From contig NZ_LGEL01000045.1 of the NCBI RefSeq assembly GCF_001636695.1, forward strand, positions 1 through 40,260: a stretch of DNA of 40,260 bases, written 5' to 3'. This DNA comes from Pedobacter panaciterrae (GTDB lineage Bacteria; Bacteroidota; Bacteroidia; Sphingobacteriales; Sphingobacteriaceae). Positions 9,164 to 17,252 of the stretch are shown here, piece by piece. Position 1 is the stretch's first letter. Every line of letters begins with the position of its first letter. Below the pieces are notes generated by a model. That model saw nothing but the letters and a program-made list of their open reading frames with translations. It had not been told where the DNA came from and did no database searches. Both the position numbers and the translations under genes were made by a program.

Positions 9164-10018
9164 TTAAAACCCGTAAGAACCATTATTTCTTAGATAAATA
9201 CGCAAAAATAATAAAGCTTCATCTTTTAACTGTCGAACCCGCTCTTTACTGCGATTAAAAAATTTTGATATGTCTTCAAGAGTATGTGCATTCTGCCCTA
9301 TTCCAAAAAACATTTTTAGTATCATTTGTTGCCTTAATGGCAATATTTTAAGCACTCTGTCTAAATCATGTTTAAAAGATTCGAGCATCAAAGATGCATC
9401 AGTGGTAGGGAAATTCTCATCAGCTACAGTATCCAGTAAGGTATAACCTGTTTCATCATTCATCGTCATATCCAGAGAAAAAGTCTTCTGCGAACTTAAA
9501 ATACACTCTGTTATTTTCTCTACAGCAATACCTGTTTCTTCGCTTAATTCCAGGGAAGTAGGTAATCTTTCATTTTTCTGTTCAAAGGAATTACTTGCTT
9601 TGTTAATCTTCAATAAGTCCAAAATCTTGTTCCCTGGCAATCTTACAAAACGATTACTTTCTTGTAAATAGGTCCAAATACTCTGACGGATCCACCAAAC
9701 AGCATAAGAAATGAATCTAAATCCACGAGTCTCATCAAATTTCTCTGCAGCATGTATAAGTCCTATATTTCCAGCACTAATCAAATCAACTAAAGGAAGT
9801 CCTTTACCTCGAAATGTTTTTGCTATTGAAACTACAAAACGGAGGTTTGCTTTTACTACCCTATCTCTGGCCCCCTCCACATTCTCTCTTATTTTTTTTA
9901 TAAGGCTAGCTTCTTCATCCGGACCTAATAAAGGAATTCTATTTATCTCACTTAGATATAAAGATAGTTCTTCGGAATCTCTGTTTAAGATTGATTGAGT
10001 GATCATTAGTCTTCTCAT
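9164..10018 (-). CDS. sigma-70 family RNA polymerase factor, divergent RpoD/group 2 type
   Basis: A 284-aa sigma factor with the layout of the short Bacteroidota primary sigma. It has region 1.2 (EELSLYLSEINRIPLL, 16-31), region 2 (ANLRFVVSIAKTF through SYAVWWIRQSI, about 57-114), region 3 and region 4 with a helix-turn-helix (HTLEDISKFFNRSKERVRQLK, about 235-255). The start at 10018 gives MRRLMITQSILNRDS, matching the typical family beginning; an upstream ATG at 10054 would overlap serC. It differs from the housekeeping factor: FRGKG where I expect YQNQG, PGNKI where PLNRV is usual, and a diverged region 3-4. I therefore read it as a paralogous group 2 factor for a stress or stationary-phase regulon. 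It lies 7 bases after serC and is probably co-transcribed. Confidence 0.9.
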   Translation of the reverse strand: MRRLMITQSILNRDSEELSLYLSEINRIPLLGPDEEASLIKKIRENVEGARDRVVKANLRFVVSIAKTFRGKGLPLVDLISAGNIGLIHAAEKFDETRGFRFISYAVWWIRQSIWTYLQESNRFVRLPGNKILDLLKINKASNSFEQKNERLPTSLELSEETGIAVEKITECILSSQKTFSLDMTMNDETGYTLLDTVADENFPTTDASLMLESFKHDLDRVLKILPLRQQMILKMFFGIGQNAHTLEDISKFFNRSKERVRQLKDEALLFLRIYLRNNGSYGF

Positions 10019-10025
10019 ATCACGT

Positions 10026-11129
10026 TTATATTGGTTTAAGTTTAAAATTTTCAAATAAATCGTTGTCTACAAAATCGTTCATGCACTGTACCAAGACTTC
10101 TACGCCTGATATATCCATAGCATTATATAGGGAAGCTCTAAATCCACCCAAAGAACGAAAACCTCTAATTCCAATAATTCCTTTGCTTTCAGCAAAATTC
10201 ATGAACTCAGTTTCCTTCTCCCTACTGTACATTTTAAATGTTACATTCATTCTAGACCTGTCAGTCTTATCTGCCAATCCATAAAAATGATCACTATTGT
10301 CAATTGCATCGTAGAGCAGATTTGCTTTTGCTATGTTCCTTTCTTCTGCTTGTTTAACTCCACCAGCTTCCTTTAACCATCTTAAATTCAGCATTGCGAC
10401 ATAAATTGAGAATACAGGGGGTGTATTAAACATCGAGTTGTGAGCATCATAAATACGATAATCTGACATAGAAGGAATTAAGTTTTGAATCCCTTTTAAC
10501 AAAGCTTTTTTAACAATTACCAATGTTAAGCCGGCTGGCCCCATATTTTTTTGGGCACCGGCATAAATCAAATCAAAATTGGCAACATTAATTTCTCTGC
10601 TAAAAATATCGGAAGACATATCGCATATCATCGGCACATTAGTTTCAGGAAAAGTAAAAATTTCAGTTCCCTCTATTGAATTATTTGAGGTACAATGGAA
10701 ATAGGCAGAATCACCGGGGATATGGTAATCATAAGGTATATAATCATAGTCGCTATCTTTTGAGCTTGCTGCTATGCGAACAGTACCAAACAGCCTGGCT
10801 TCTTTAATGGCTTTTAAAGAAAAATATCCTGTATCAAGATAAACAGCTTGCTTATGCTGTTGCATTAAGCACATCGGAACCATTGAAAACTGTGTACTTG
10901 CACCGCCTTGTAAAAACAAGATGCTATAATCATCAGGTACTCCCAAAAGTTCCCTTACAAGATTCTCGCATTCACTTATTACATTTTCAAATTCTGATGA
11001 ACGATGAGAAATCTCGAGAATGCTCAATCCTGTTCTGTTATAATCTTTAACAGCGTCAGAAGCACTATTTAAAACATTATCAGGAAGAATACATGGGCCA
11101 GCACCAAAGTTATATTTTTTATTATCCAT
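10026..11129 (-). CDS. serC: phosphoserine aminotransferase
   Basis: PLP enzyme converting 3-phosphohydroxypyruvate and glutamate to phosphoserine (serine biosynthesis; it also acts in the pyridoxal phosphate route in some bacteria). The N-terminus KYNFGAGPCILPDNVL is diagnostic, GGASTQFSMVPMCL binds the cofactor phosphate, and the Schiff-base lysine is Lys194 in GAQKNMGPAGL. The C-terminal SKGIIGIRGFRSLGGFRASLYNA segment is typical. At 367 aa it is complete. A serA partner is not adjacent; instead a sigma factor follows after only 7 bases. Just 5' of the ATG the leader holds a small potential hairpin (GCGGT/ACCGC, 11131-11151) and a 13-nt motif shared with the sigma factor start. Confidence 0.96.
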   Translation of the reverse strand: MDNKKYNFGAGPCILPDNVLNSASDAVKDYNRTGLSILEISHRSSEFENVISECENLVRELLGVPDDYSILFLQGGASTQFSMVPMCLMQQHKQAVYLDTGYFSLKAIKEARLFGTVRIAASSKDSDYDYIPYDYHIPGDSAYFHCTSNNSIEGTEIFTFPETNVPMICDMSSDIFSREINVANFDLIYAGAQKNMGPAGLTLVIVKKALLKGIQNLIPSMSDYRIYDAHNSMFNTPPVFSIYVAMLNLRWLKEAGGVKQAEERNIAKANLLYDAIDNSDHFYGLADKTDRSRMNVTFKMYSREKETEFMNFAESKGIIGIRGFRSLGGFRASLYNAMDISGVEVLVQCMNDFVDNDLFENFKLKPI

Positions 11130-11275
11130 TGCGGTTTATATTGGTTACCGCAAAAGTCGTAAGCATCTTTTTGAAAAACACCCGCTAAATAAAGTTTAGT
11201 AAATTCTCCTGTATTAGAAGTATTTACCAAATTTTATTGGCTATAAAATCACATGAATGGATTCAACGAAATATA

Positions 11276-11291
11276 ATTCTTAGCTAAGAAT
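11276..11291. promoter_or_regulatory. 16-bp perfect palindrome between lacI-type gene and serC
   Basis: ATTCTTAGCTAAGAAT is a perfect two-fold palindrome, 8 bases past the LacI-family stop and about 150 bases upstream of serC on the same strand. No T-run follows on either strand, so a terminator is unlikely. A protein-binding site is possible. Confidence 0.4.
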
Positions 11292-11299
11292 AGAATTTA

Positions 11300-12322
11300 T
11301 TATTGTACTTTCAAAACAGTAGAATCCCTGACATTTAAGAATGTAGGCAATACAACCTGATAAGACTCCTGATCATCCTTTTGATTTTCCAATCTATTCA
11401 ATAAGATTTTCATAATATTTTCAGCGATTTCTTCAAGTGGTTGTGCGACTGCTGTAATTGGTGGAGCAGAAAATTCTAGTAATTCAAAATCATCAAAAGA
11501 TAATAAAGCAATGTCTTTAGGGATTTTTAAACCCATTTTTTGAATTGCCCTTAAACTTGCCATAGTAATGTAGTTGGTTGCACATATCACAGCATCAAGC
11601 TTTTTCTCCTTCTTCAAATAGCCGGTAATCTCCTGAATTAATTCAGATGATGAAGCATAATTTAATTTTTTAACATATGATGTTAACCCCTCTGCTTTAA
11701 CAGCATCTTCATAACCACTCAATCGATCAAGCATCTGTTGTTCAATAGTATCTATTGTTATTAATCCGATATTCTCATATCCTTTATCTTTTAGATGCTT
11801 AACGGCACTATATGTGCCCTGATGATTATTAATAATTACATAATCAGTTTCTAAATCTGGAAAATATCTATCAAACAAAACAACAGGTTTTCTGCCCATA
11901 GTTAAGGATTTAACTTCATCTTCTAACCCATAAGGAAGAGCAATTATATAACCGTCAACATGTCGGTCCTGAAAAATCTGTAATAACTCCTGTGCCTTCG
12001 ATTTATTATTTTTAGTACTGCTATAAATAATTTTATAACCTTTTTGCGAAGCCTTTTCATCAATAAACCTTGCAATACCTGAAAAAAAAGGTTCAGAAAT
12101 ATCATCAACTAAAAATCCAATAATATTGGTTTTACCGGTACGAAAACTTTTCGCCAAAGCATCTGGTTTATAACCTAGTTCTTCAACGAGTTCTAACACC
12201 TTCTTAGTTAAGGGCTCACTAATTCTTTTCTCCTTAGCTTTCCCATTTACTACGAAAGAAACCGTACTGATTGAGATGCCCAACAGTTTGGCGATATCCT
12301 TAATTGAAACTTTTTTTTCCAT
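11300..12322 (-). CDS. LacI/GalR-family transcriptional regulator
   Basis: A 340-aa repressor-type regulator. The N-terminal LacI helix-turn-helix is clear (SIKDIAKLLGISISTVSFVV, residues 5-24) with the hinge helix near residue 50 (PDALAKSFRTGKT). A periplasmic-binding-protein-like effector domain follows (IIGFLVDDISEPFFSGIARFID through LLSFDDFELLEFSAPPITAVAQP). LacI members usually sense sugars or nucleosides; the effector here is unknown. The gene is divergent from a siderophore-type TonB receptor, with a 278-base shared intergenic region, so it may control that receptor, itself, or both. The pairing of a LacI regulator with a siderophore-type receptor is unusual. Confidence 0.93.
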   Translation of the reverse strand: MEKKVSIKDIAKLLGISISTVSFVVNGKAKEKRISEPLTKKVLELVEELGYKPDALAKSFRTGKTNIIGFLVDDISEPFFSGIARFIDEKASQKGYKIIYSSTKNNKSKAQELLQIFQDRHVDGYIIALPYGLEDEVKSLTMGRKPVVLFDRYFPDLETDYVIINNHQGTYSAVKHLKDKGYENIGLITIDTIEQQMLDRLSGYEDAVKAEGLTSYVKKLNYASSSELIQEITGYLKKEKKLDAVICATNYITMASLRAIQKMGLKIPKDIALLSFDDFELLEFSAPPITAVAQPLEEIAENIMKILLNRLENQKDDQESYQVVLPTFLNVRDSTVLKVQ

Positions 12323-12509
12323 TAATTTAATTTCCCTATTAATACTGCAATATAGTAAATCAGGAATTATTTCCTATTCTTCCTTTAAATCAATGTCTAA
12401 TCTATATATACTTCTTCGCTGGCTTTATAAAAGGTTTATTCAATAATCGGCTATAAAAATCTTAAACTCCAGTTTTATCAAAACTATTAAATTGCTGAAA
12501 ACACTAAGA

Positions 12510-12524
12510 TTAGATTAATTCTAA
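12510..12524. promoter_or_regulatory. possible operator in the lacI-type/receptor intergenic region
   Basis: TTAGA-TTAAT-TCTAA is an inverted repeat with 5-bp arms, 6 bases upstream of the -33 element of the receptor promoter. The centre is not the CG usual for LacI operators, so assignment to the neighbouring regulator is speculative. Confidence 0.3.
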
Positions 12525-12530
12525 ATAAAT

Positions 12531-12561
12531 TTTGATTATAAAATATTAGACGTTTACTTTG
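12531..12561 (+). promoter_or_regulatory. Bacteroidota promoter of the TonB-dependent receptor
   Basis: A -33 TTTG (12531-12534) is followed after 19 bases by TTACTTTG (12554-12561), one mismatch from TAnnTTTG. The spacing matches the known Bacteroidota consensus. It lies 39 bases before the receptor ATG. Confidence 0.65.
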
Positions 12562-12600
12562 CAGCTAATTATAATCAGTCCAAATAAACAAAAAAGATAA

Positions 12601-14979
12601 ATGAATAATTTTAGAGTAGTTAATTTACTTACCGTGTTACTATTCCTCTCCGTTAACGCTATGGCTCAACAATTAGGCAGCATTACGGGAAAGATCACCA
12701 CTTCCGATGGACATAATGCAGCCTCTGTATCAGTTAAATTAATTGGAAAACCATTTGGAGCAACTACAAATGAAAGAGGTGATTACGAAATCAACAAACT
12801 AAATCCTGGAAAATACACCATCAGAGTGTCTGCCATTGGCTTAAGCCCCCAGGAAAAAACAGTGGAGGTTACAGAATCAGGAAGTACCAAAGTTGATTTC
12901 GTATTGAGAGAAGACCTCAGTACACTAGAAGAAGTAAACATATCTACAAATGCAAAAAAATACAAAGTAGACCAGCCTTCATCTTCTTTAAGATTAAACG
13001 AACCATTATTGGAGACGCCACAAAATATTCAGATCATTACTTCCGCTACACTCTCCGACCAGCAAATTACCAGCATGAGTGATGGAGTAATCAGAAATGT
13101 AAGTGGGGTGACTAGATTAGAGCACTGGGGTGATATATATACACGCGTAAACACGCGTGGAGCAAGGGCCGCTGCATTCAGAAATGGAATAAACTTAACT
13201 TCGGACTGGGGGCCACTTACAGAAGACATGAGCTTTGTAGACCATATTGAATTTGTAAAAGGTCCGTCAGGCTTTATGATGTCTAACGGTGAACCAAGCG
13301 GCATCTATAACGTAGTAACTAAAAAACCAACTGGAAAAGATTTTAACGGGGAAGCCTCTTTCACCTTAGGCAGTTATGATATGTATCGTAGCACTCTTGA
13401 TCTGGATGGCAAATTGGACAAATCTGGCAAGCTGTTATACAGGTTAAATTTAATGGGTCAAAGTAAAAACTCACACCGTGCATACGAATATAACGACCGT
13501 TATAGCATTGCACCTGTAATTAGCTACCAAATTGATGATCAAACATTATTAACTGCTGAATACAATTATCAACATGTTAAACTATCTGATCTTGGATCGG
13601 CTTATGTTTTTGCGCCAGATGGTTATGCTACTCTACCTAGAAACTTCACTATGTCTGAACCAGGCTTAGAACCAAGTATTGCAAAAGAGCATAGCTTATT
13701 TTTAAATATGCAACATCATTTTAATGCAAATTGGAAACTCACAGCACAATTGGCCTACGTAGATTTTAATCAGCAATCAAGTGATATATGGCCATCATCT
13801 GTAGCAGCCAATGGCGATGTAATCCGTGATCTCTACAATTTTGATGCTGCATTAAAATATAAATTTGGCCAGGTATTTTTAAATGGTCAAGCTACTACAG
13901 GAACTATTAATCATCGTATTTTAGTAGGTTTAGATCTTGGTGATAAAGAGCGTTATTATGATTGGGGGCAGGCGTTTCAACTTGACAATGCCTCTAAACC
14001 ATTCAATATCTATAACCCTGTTTATGGTGCTCCTATAAATGGAATACCTCAATTTGATCGTAGTAAAAGTTTATATCAAAGAGGCGCAAATAATCGCGTT
14101 AATCAATCCTACACAGGCTTATATTTACAGGATGAACTTGGTTTTCTGGAAAACAGAATTCGTTTAACCCTTGCTGGAAGATACACTTTTGTAAAACAAT
14201 CTGAATATGGTGTGAACACAGAGGATAAAAAATTCACACCACGAGTTGGTTTAAGTGTTTCTGTTGATAATCAAACTTCTGTTTATGGCTTATACGACCA
14301 AACTTTTATCCCTCAAACAGGCTCTCTTAGAAATGGAGGGCAACCTAAACCAATTACCGGGAACAATATTGAATTTGGAATAAAAAAAGATTGGTTTGAA
14401 GGTCGTTGGAATACTACCATTGCTGCATACCGCATTCTTAAAAACAATGAATTATCTGCTGACCCGACAAGCACACCTGCCGCCCCATTCTCTTTACAAC
14501 TAGGCCAAAGTACAACAAAGGGTATCGAGTTTGACCTGCGAGGAGAAATTCTACCTGGATTAAACCTAATAGCAAACTATGCTTTAACAGATTCGAGAGT
14601 AAGTAAAGAAACTGAGGTTTATGGAGCAATTATTCCTGTTGGAACTAAAATAGCAGGATATGCAAAACATAATACCAATGCATGGTTGAGTTATAAAATT
14701 CAAAAAGGAGAATTAAAAGGTATTGGAGTGTCTGGTGGGTTCAGCTATTTAGTGGACCGTAGTTCATGGTCATGGGGAGGTGAAGGAACCAAGGAACTCC
14801 CAAGCTACTTTAAACTAGATGGTGGTATTTTTTGGGAAAAGGACAAAATACGTTTAACAGCTAATGTGTTTAATATTCTTGACAAGTATCTTTATAGTGG
14901 AGCTTCTTTTGGTGATTATTATTATTGGCAAAGTGAAGCACCTAGAAACTATAGACTTAGTTTATCATATAAATTTTAG
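12601..14979 (+). CDS. TonB-dependent receptor, ferric-siderophore (FhuA) type
   Basis: A 792-aa outer-membrane gated channel that imports a ligand using TonB energy. The signal peptide ends near AMAQQ (residue 23). An N-terminal carboxypeptidase-like regulatory beta-sandwich follows (about 26-105; GSITGKITTSDGHNAASVSV). The plug domain (about 120-235) has LLETPQNIQIITSATLSDQQ, RGARAAAFRNGINL and VEFVKGPSG-type segments typical of siderophore receptors. The 22-strand barrel ends in RLSLSYKF with the terminal aromatic. Two PepSY-domain genes and an AraC regulator follow, a common iron-uptake setting. The ligand is inferred to be a ferric siderophore or haem-like chelate. A LacI gene lies divergently upstream. 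Confidence 0.93.
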   Translation: MNNFRVVNLLTVLLFLSVNAMAQQLGSITGKITTSDGHNAASVSVKLIGKPFGATTNERGDYEINKLNPGKYTIRVSAIGLSPQEKTVEVTESGSTKVDFVLREDLSTLEEVNISTNAKKYKVDQPSSSLRLNEPLLETPQNIQIITSATLSDQQITSMSDGVIRNVSGVTRLEHWGDIYTRVNTRGARAAAFRNGINLTSDWGPLTEDMSFVDHIEFVKGPSGFMMSNGEPSGIYNVVTKKPTGKDFNGEASFTLGSYDMYRSTLDLDGKLDKSGKLLYRLNLMGQSKNSHRAYEYNDRYSIAPVISYQIDDQTLLTAEYNYQHVKLSDLGSAYVFAPDGYATLPRNFTMSEPGLEPSIAKEHSLFLNMQHHFNANWKLTAQLAYVDFNQQSSDIWPSSVAANGDVIRDLYNFDAALKYKFGQVFLNGQATTGTINHRILVGLDLGDKERYYDWGQAFQLDNASKPFNIYNPVYGAPINGIPQFDRSKSLYQRGANNRVNQSYTGLYLQDELGFLENRIRLTLAGRYTFVKQSEYGVNTEDKKFTPRVGLSVSVDNQTSVYGLYDQTFIPQTGSLRNGGQPKPITGNNIEFGIKKDWFEGRWNTTIAAYRILKNNELSADPTSTPAAPFSLQLGQSTTKGIEFDLRGEILPGLNLIANYALTDSRVSKETEVYGAIIPVGTKIAGYAKHNTNAWLSYKIQKGELKGIGVSGGFSYLVDRSSWSWGGEGTKELPSYFKLDGGIFWEKDKIRLTANVFNILDKYLYSGASFGDYYYWQSEAPRNYRLSLSYKF

Positions 14980-14993
14980 ACATAAGCATTAAA

Positions 14994-16139
14994 GTGAATA
15001 AAAAGAAAAACAAATTCAAATACTGGATTGGAAAACTACATTTATGGCTCGGATTAACATCCGGGCTATTTGTGTGTTTTTTAGGTATTACCGGCTGCAT
15101 CCTGGCCTTTGAACGTGAAATAGAAAACGTCACTCAACCTTATCGTTTTGTAGAAGTACAAAACAAGCCTTTTATTGAACCTTCCAAATTAAAGTTGATT
15201 GCTGACAAAGCCTTACCAGGCAAACATGCCCATAGTGTTAGTTATCAAAAAGGAGCTTCCACCAAGGTGGTATACTTTGCTGAAAACCCTGAATATTATT
15301 GGATAGTATTTGTTAACCCTTACACCGGCGAAGTGCTTAAGGTAAAAAACATGGATGATGATTTTTTCAGGATAATGATTATGGGGCACTATTATTTATG
15401 GTTACCACCCAATATTGGTCAACCTGTTCTAGCCAGTGCTACATTGATGTTCTTTTTCCTATTATTTTCCGGATTAATCTTATGGTGGCCCAAAAACAAA
15501 GCAGCCAGTAAAAAAAGGTTTACAGTTAAATGGAATGCTAAATGGAAGCGTGTAAATTATGACCTACATAATGTGTTTGGTTTTTATATGACATGGATAC
15601 TCATCTTTATTGCTTTTTCCGGTTTAGTTATGGGCTTTCAATGGTTTGCCAAGTCAAGCTATTGGATTGCCTCAGGAGGCAAAACATTAAACCAGTTTGA
15701 AGAAACTTTTTCTGATAGTACATTAGTTAACTCAGCAATTGGTCGAAAACCCGCAATCGATATATTATGGGCAAGAACCTTAAACAATATGCCTGGATAT
15801 ACCGGAGGCCTGGAGGTGCATGTTCCTGAAAACGAAAAATCAGCAATCGAAGTTGCAATAAACCCGGATACGGATACTTATTGGAAAGCGGATTATTTAT
15901 ATTATGACCAATATACCCTGAAGGAAATAGAGGTTAATCATGTATTCGGAAAAATAGCCAATGCAAGCGTAGCAGATAAAATAATAAGAATGAATTACGA
16001 TATCCACGTGGGTGCAGTATTAGGGCTTTCGGGAAAAATAATGGCTTTCCTTGCCAGTCTGGTGGCCGCAAGCCTCCCTATCACTGGGTTCCTCATTTGG
16101 CGCGGACGTAAAAAGAAAATTAAGCAGCCACTCACCTAG
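14994..16139 (+). CDS. PepSY-associated TM protein (putative iron-siderophore reductase)
   Basis: A 381-aa inner-membrane protein with four membrane helices (about 20-40, 138-165, 192-218 and 345-370) and a periplasmic PepSY region after helix 1. Conserved His motifs lie at helix edges (LHLWLGLTSG, DLHNVFGFY, DIHVGAVLGLSG), as in the PiuB/FhuF-associated family thought to pass electrons to ferric siderophores. The start is a GTG at 14994, 14 bases after the receptor stop; no nearby ATG restores the family N-terminus. It is almost certainly co-transcribed with the receptor. The ferric-reductase role is known only for some relatives and is inferred here. Confidence 0.88.
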   Translation: MNKKKNKFKYWIGKLHLWLGLTSGLFVCFLGITGCILAFEREIENVTQPYRFVEVQNKPFIEPSKLKLIADKALPGKHAHSVSYQKGASTKVVYFAENPEYYWIVFVNPYTGEVLKVKNMDDDFFRIMIMGHYYLWLPPNIGQPVLASATLMFFFLLFSGLILWWPKNKAASKKRFTVKWNAKWKRVNYDLHNVFGFYMTWILIFIAFSGLVMGFQWFAKSSYWIASGGKTLNQFEETFSDSTLVNSAIGRKPAIDILWARTLNNMPGYTGGLEVHVPENEKSAIEVAINPDTDTYWKADYLYYDQYTLKEIEVNHVFGKIANASVADKIIRMNYDIHVGAVLGLSGKIMAFLASLVAASLPITGFLIWRGRKKKIKQPLT

Positions 16140-16142
16140 TTT

Positions 16143-16217
16143 ACACATTGAACACACTTCCTTCACAAAAAGACACCTATTTGTGAGCCTGCTGTGAAGG
16201 AAGTATGCGTAATGTGT
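16143..16217. repeat. large imperfect inverted repeat upstream of the AraC-type regulator
   Basis: The arms at 16143-16167 and 16193-16217 are 25 bases each and match at 21 positions, with TGTGAAGGAAGT identical at the inner end and AATGTGT at the outer end. A smaller inner pairing, CACAAA (16164-16169) with TTTGTG (16180-16185), would be mutually exclusive with the outer stem. It starts 4 bases after the PepSY stop and ends 60 bases before the regulator start. Confidence 0.75.
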
Positions 16218-16277
16218 GAAGAAATCATAAGCTTGAAACATTTTTTTTCTAATTTGCATTCTCTAAATGCAAAAATC

Positions 16278-17252
16278 ATGGTACAAGTTGCACTATTGTT
16301 AACCAAAAAATATCGCCTTCTTAGTATTGCTGCGATTTTAGATGTATTTGACACCGTAAATAGCTATTACAAATCTAATGGCAAGGATCCTATCTTCAAT
16401 TTGAATCTTTTTTACATTGGAGATTATACCAATGAAATAGCCACATTTGAAAAATATATCCCTAAACTTTTAGCCTCCTCCGATAAGCAGGATATTATCT
16501 TAATCCCTGCCTTTGATACTGGAGAAATAAGCCTGTCATTAAATGAGAATGTAGAATACTTACCATGGCTGCAGCAACAATATAAAAAAGGTGCAGAGAT
16601 AGCTAGTTTTTGCACAGGAGCATTCTTATTAGCTGCAAGCGGTTTGTTGAATGGTAAACAAGCAACCACGCACATTAATGCCAGTTCGGCTTTTGCTTCT
16701 TATTTTCCGGATGTAACTTTTAAACCTGATGCTGTAGTTACTCATGATGCACGAATATATACCAGTGGAGGAGCAACAAGCAGCTTCCATTTACTACTAA
16801 GATTAATTCACAACTACTGCAATCGTGATGTAGCTGTGCGGGTGGCCAAAATATTTTCAATCGATATGAATCGCGACCAGCAAAGCCACTTTGGATCCTT
16901 TACCCCTGTTCGGGATCATGGAGATGAACTTGTATCAAAAATACAACACCGTATGGAAAATACCTACAGCGAGCAGATAACCATTGAAGATATATTAAAG
17001 CAGATCCCATCGAGCAGACGTAACATTATAAGAAGATTTAAGCAAGCTACCGGAAATACGTTGATTGAATACCTGCAAAAAACCCGGATAGAGGCAGCCA
17101 AAAAGCTACTTGAGCAAACTAATCAGAGCATTTTGGAAGTTATGCTAAACTCAGGATATAATGATCTTAAAACCTTTAGGCAACTATTCAAAAAGAATTC
17201 TGGAATGCCGCCTAAAGATTACCGCGATAAATTTAAAGTGCGGGCTGCATAA
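16278..17252 (+). CDS. GlxA-family AraC-type transcriptional regulator (DJ-1/PfpI plus HTH)
   Basis: A 324-aa regulator. I choose the ATG at 16278 (MVQVALLLTKKYRLLSIAAI) because it begins exactly with the first strand of the DJ-1/PfpI-like domain. The GTG at 16194 adds 28 residues unlike the family and falls inside an inverted repeat. The N-terminal domain (1-185) keeps a cysteine at the nucleophile elbow (Cys112 in SFCTGAFLLAASG) and the GGATSSFHLLLRLI segment. The C-terminal AraC domain has two helix-turn-helix units (about 230-318; ITIEDILKQIPSSRRNIIRRFKQ and SILEVMLNSGYNDLKTFRQLFKKNSG). It sits between two PepSY genes and may control the iron block. Its stop overlaps the convergent PepSY gene by 20 bases. 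Confidence 0.9.
   Translation: MVQVALLLTKKYRLLSIAAILDVFDTVNSYYKSNGKDPIFNLNLFYIGDYTNEIATFEKYIPKLLASSDKQDIILIPAFDTGEISLSLNENVEYLPWLQQQYKKGAEIASFCTGAFLLAASGLLNGKQATTHINASSAFASYFPDVTFKPDAVVTHDARIYTSGGATSSFHLLLRLIHNYCNRDVAVRVAKIFSIDMNRDQQSHFGSFTPVRDHGDELVSKIQHRMENTYSEQITIEDILKQIPSSRRNIIRRFKQATGNTLIEYLQKTRIEAAKKLLEQTNQSILEVMLNSGYNDLKTFRQLFKKNSGMPPKDYRDKFKVRAA

Noticed and set aside
11239-12458. GGCTATAAAA repeated on both sides of the LacI-type gene (11239 and 12449)
   Set aside because: A 10-base AT-rich match twice within about 1.2 kb is too weak to call a binding site or recombination repeat.
16194-16277. Extended GTG start for the GlxA-like regulator
   Set aside because: The extra 28 residues do not match the family and the DNA forms one arm of an inverted repeat; the ATG at 16278 opens the fold directly.
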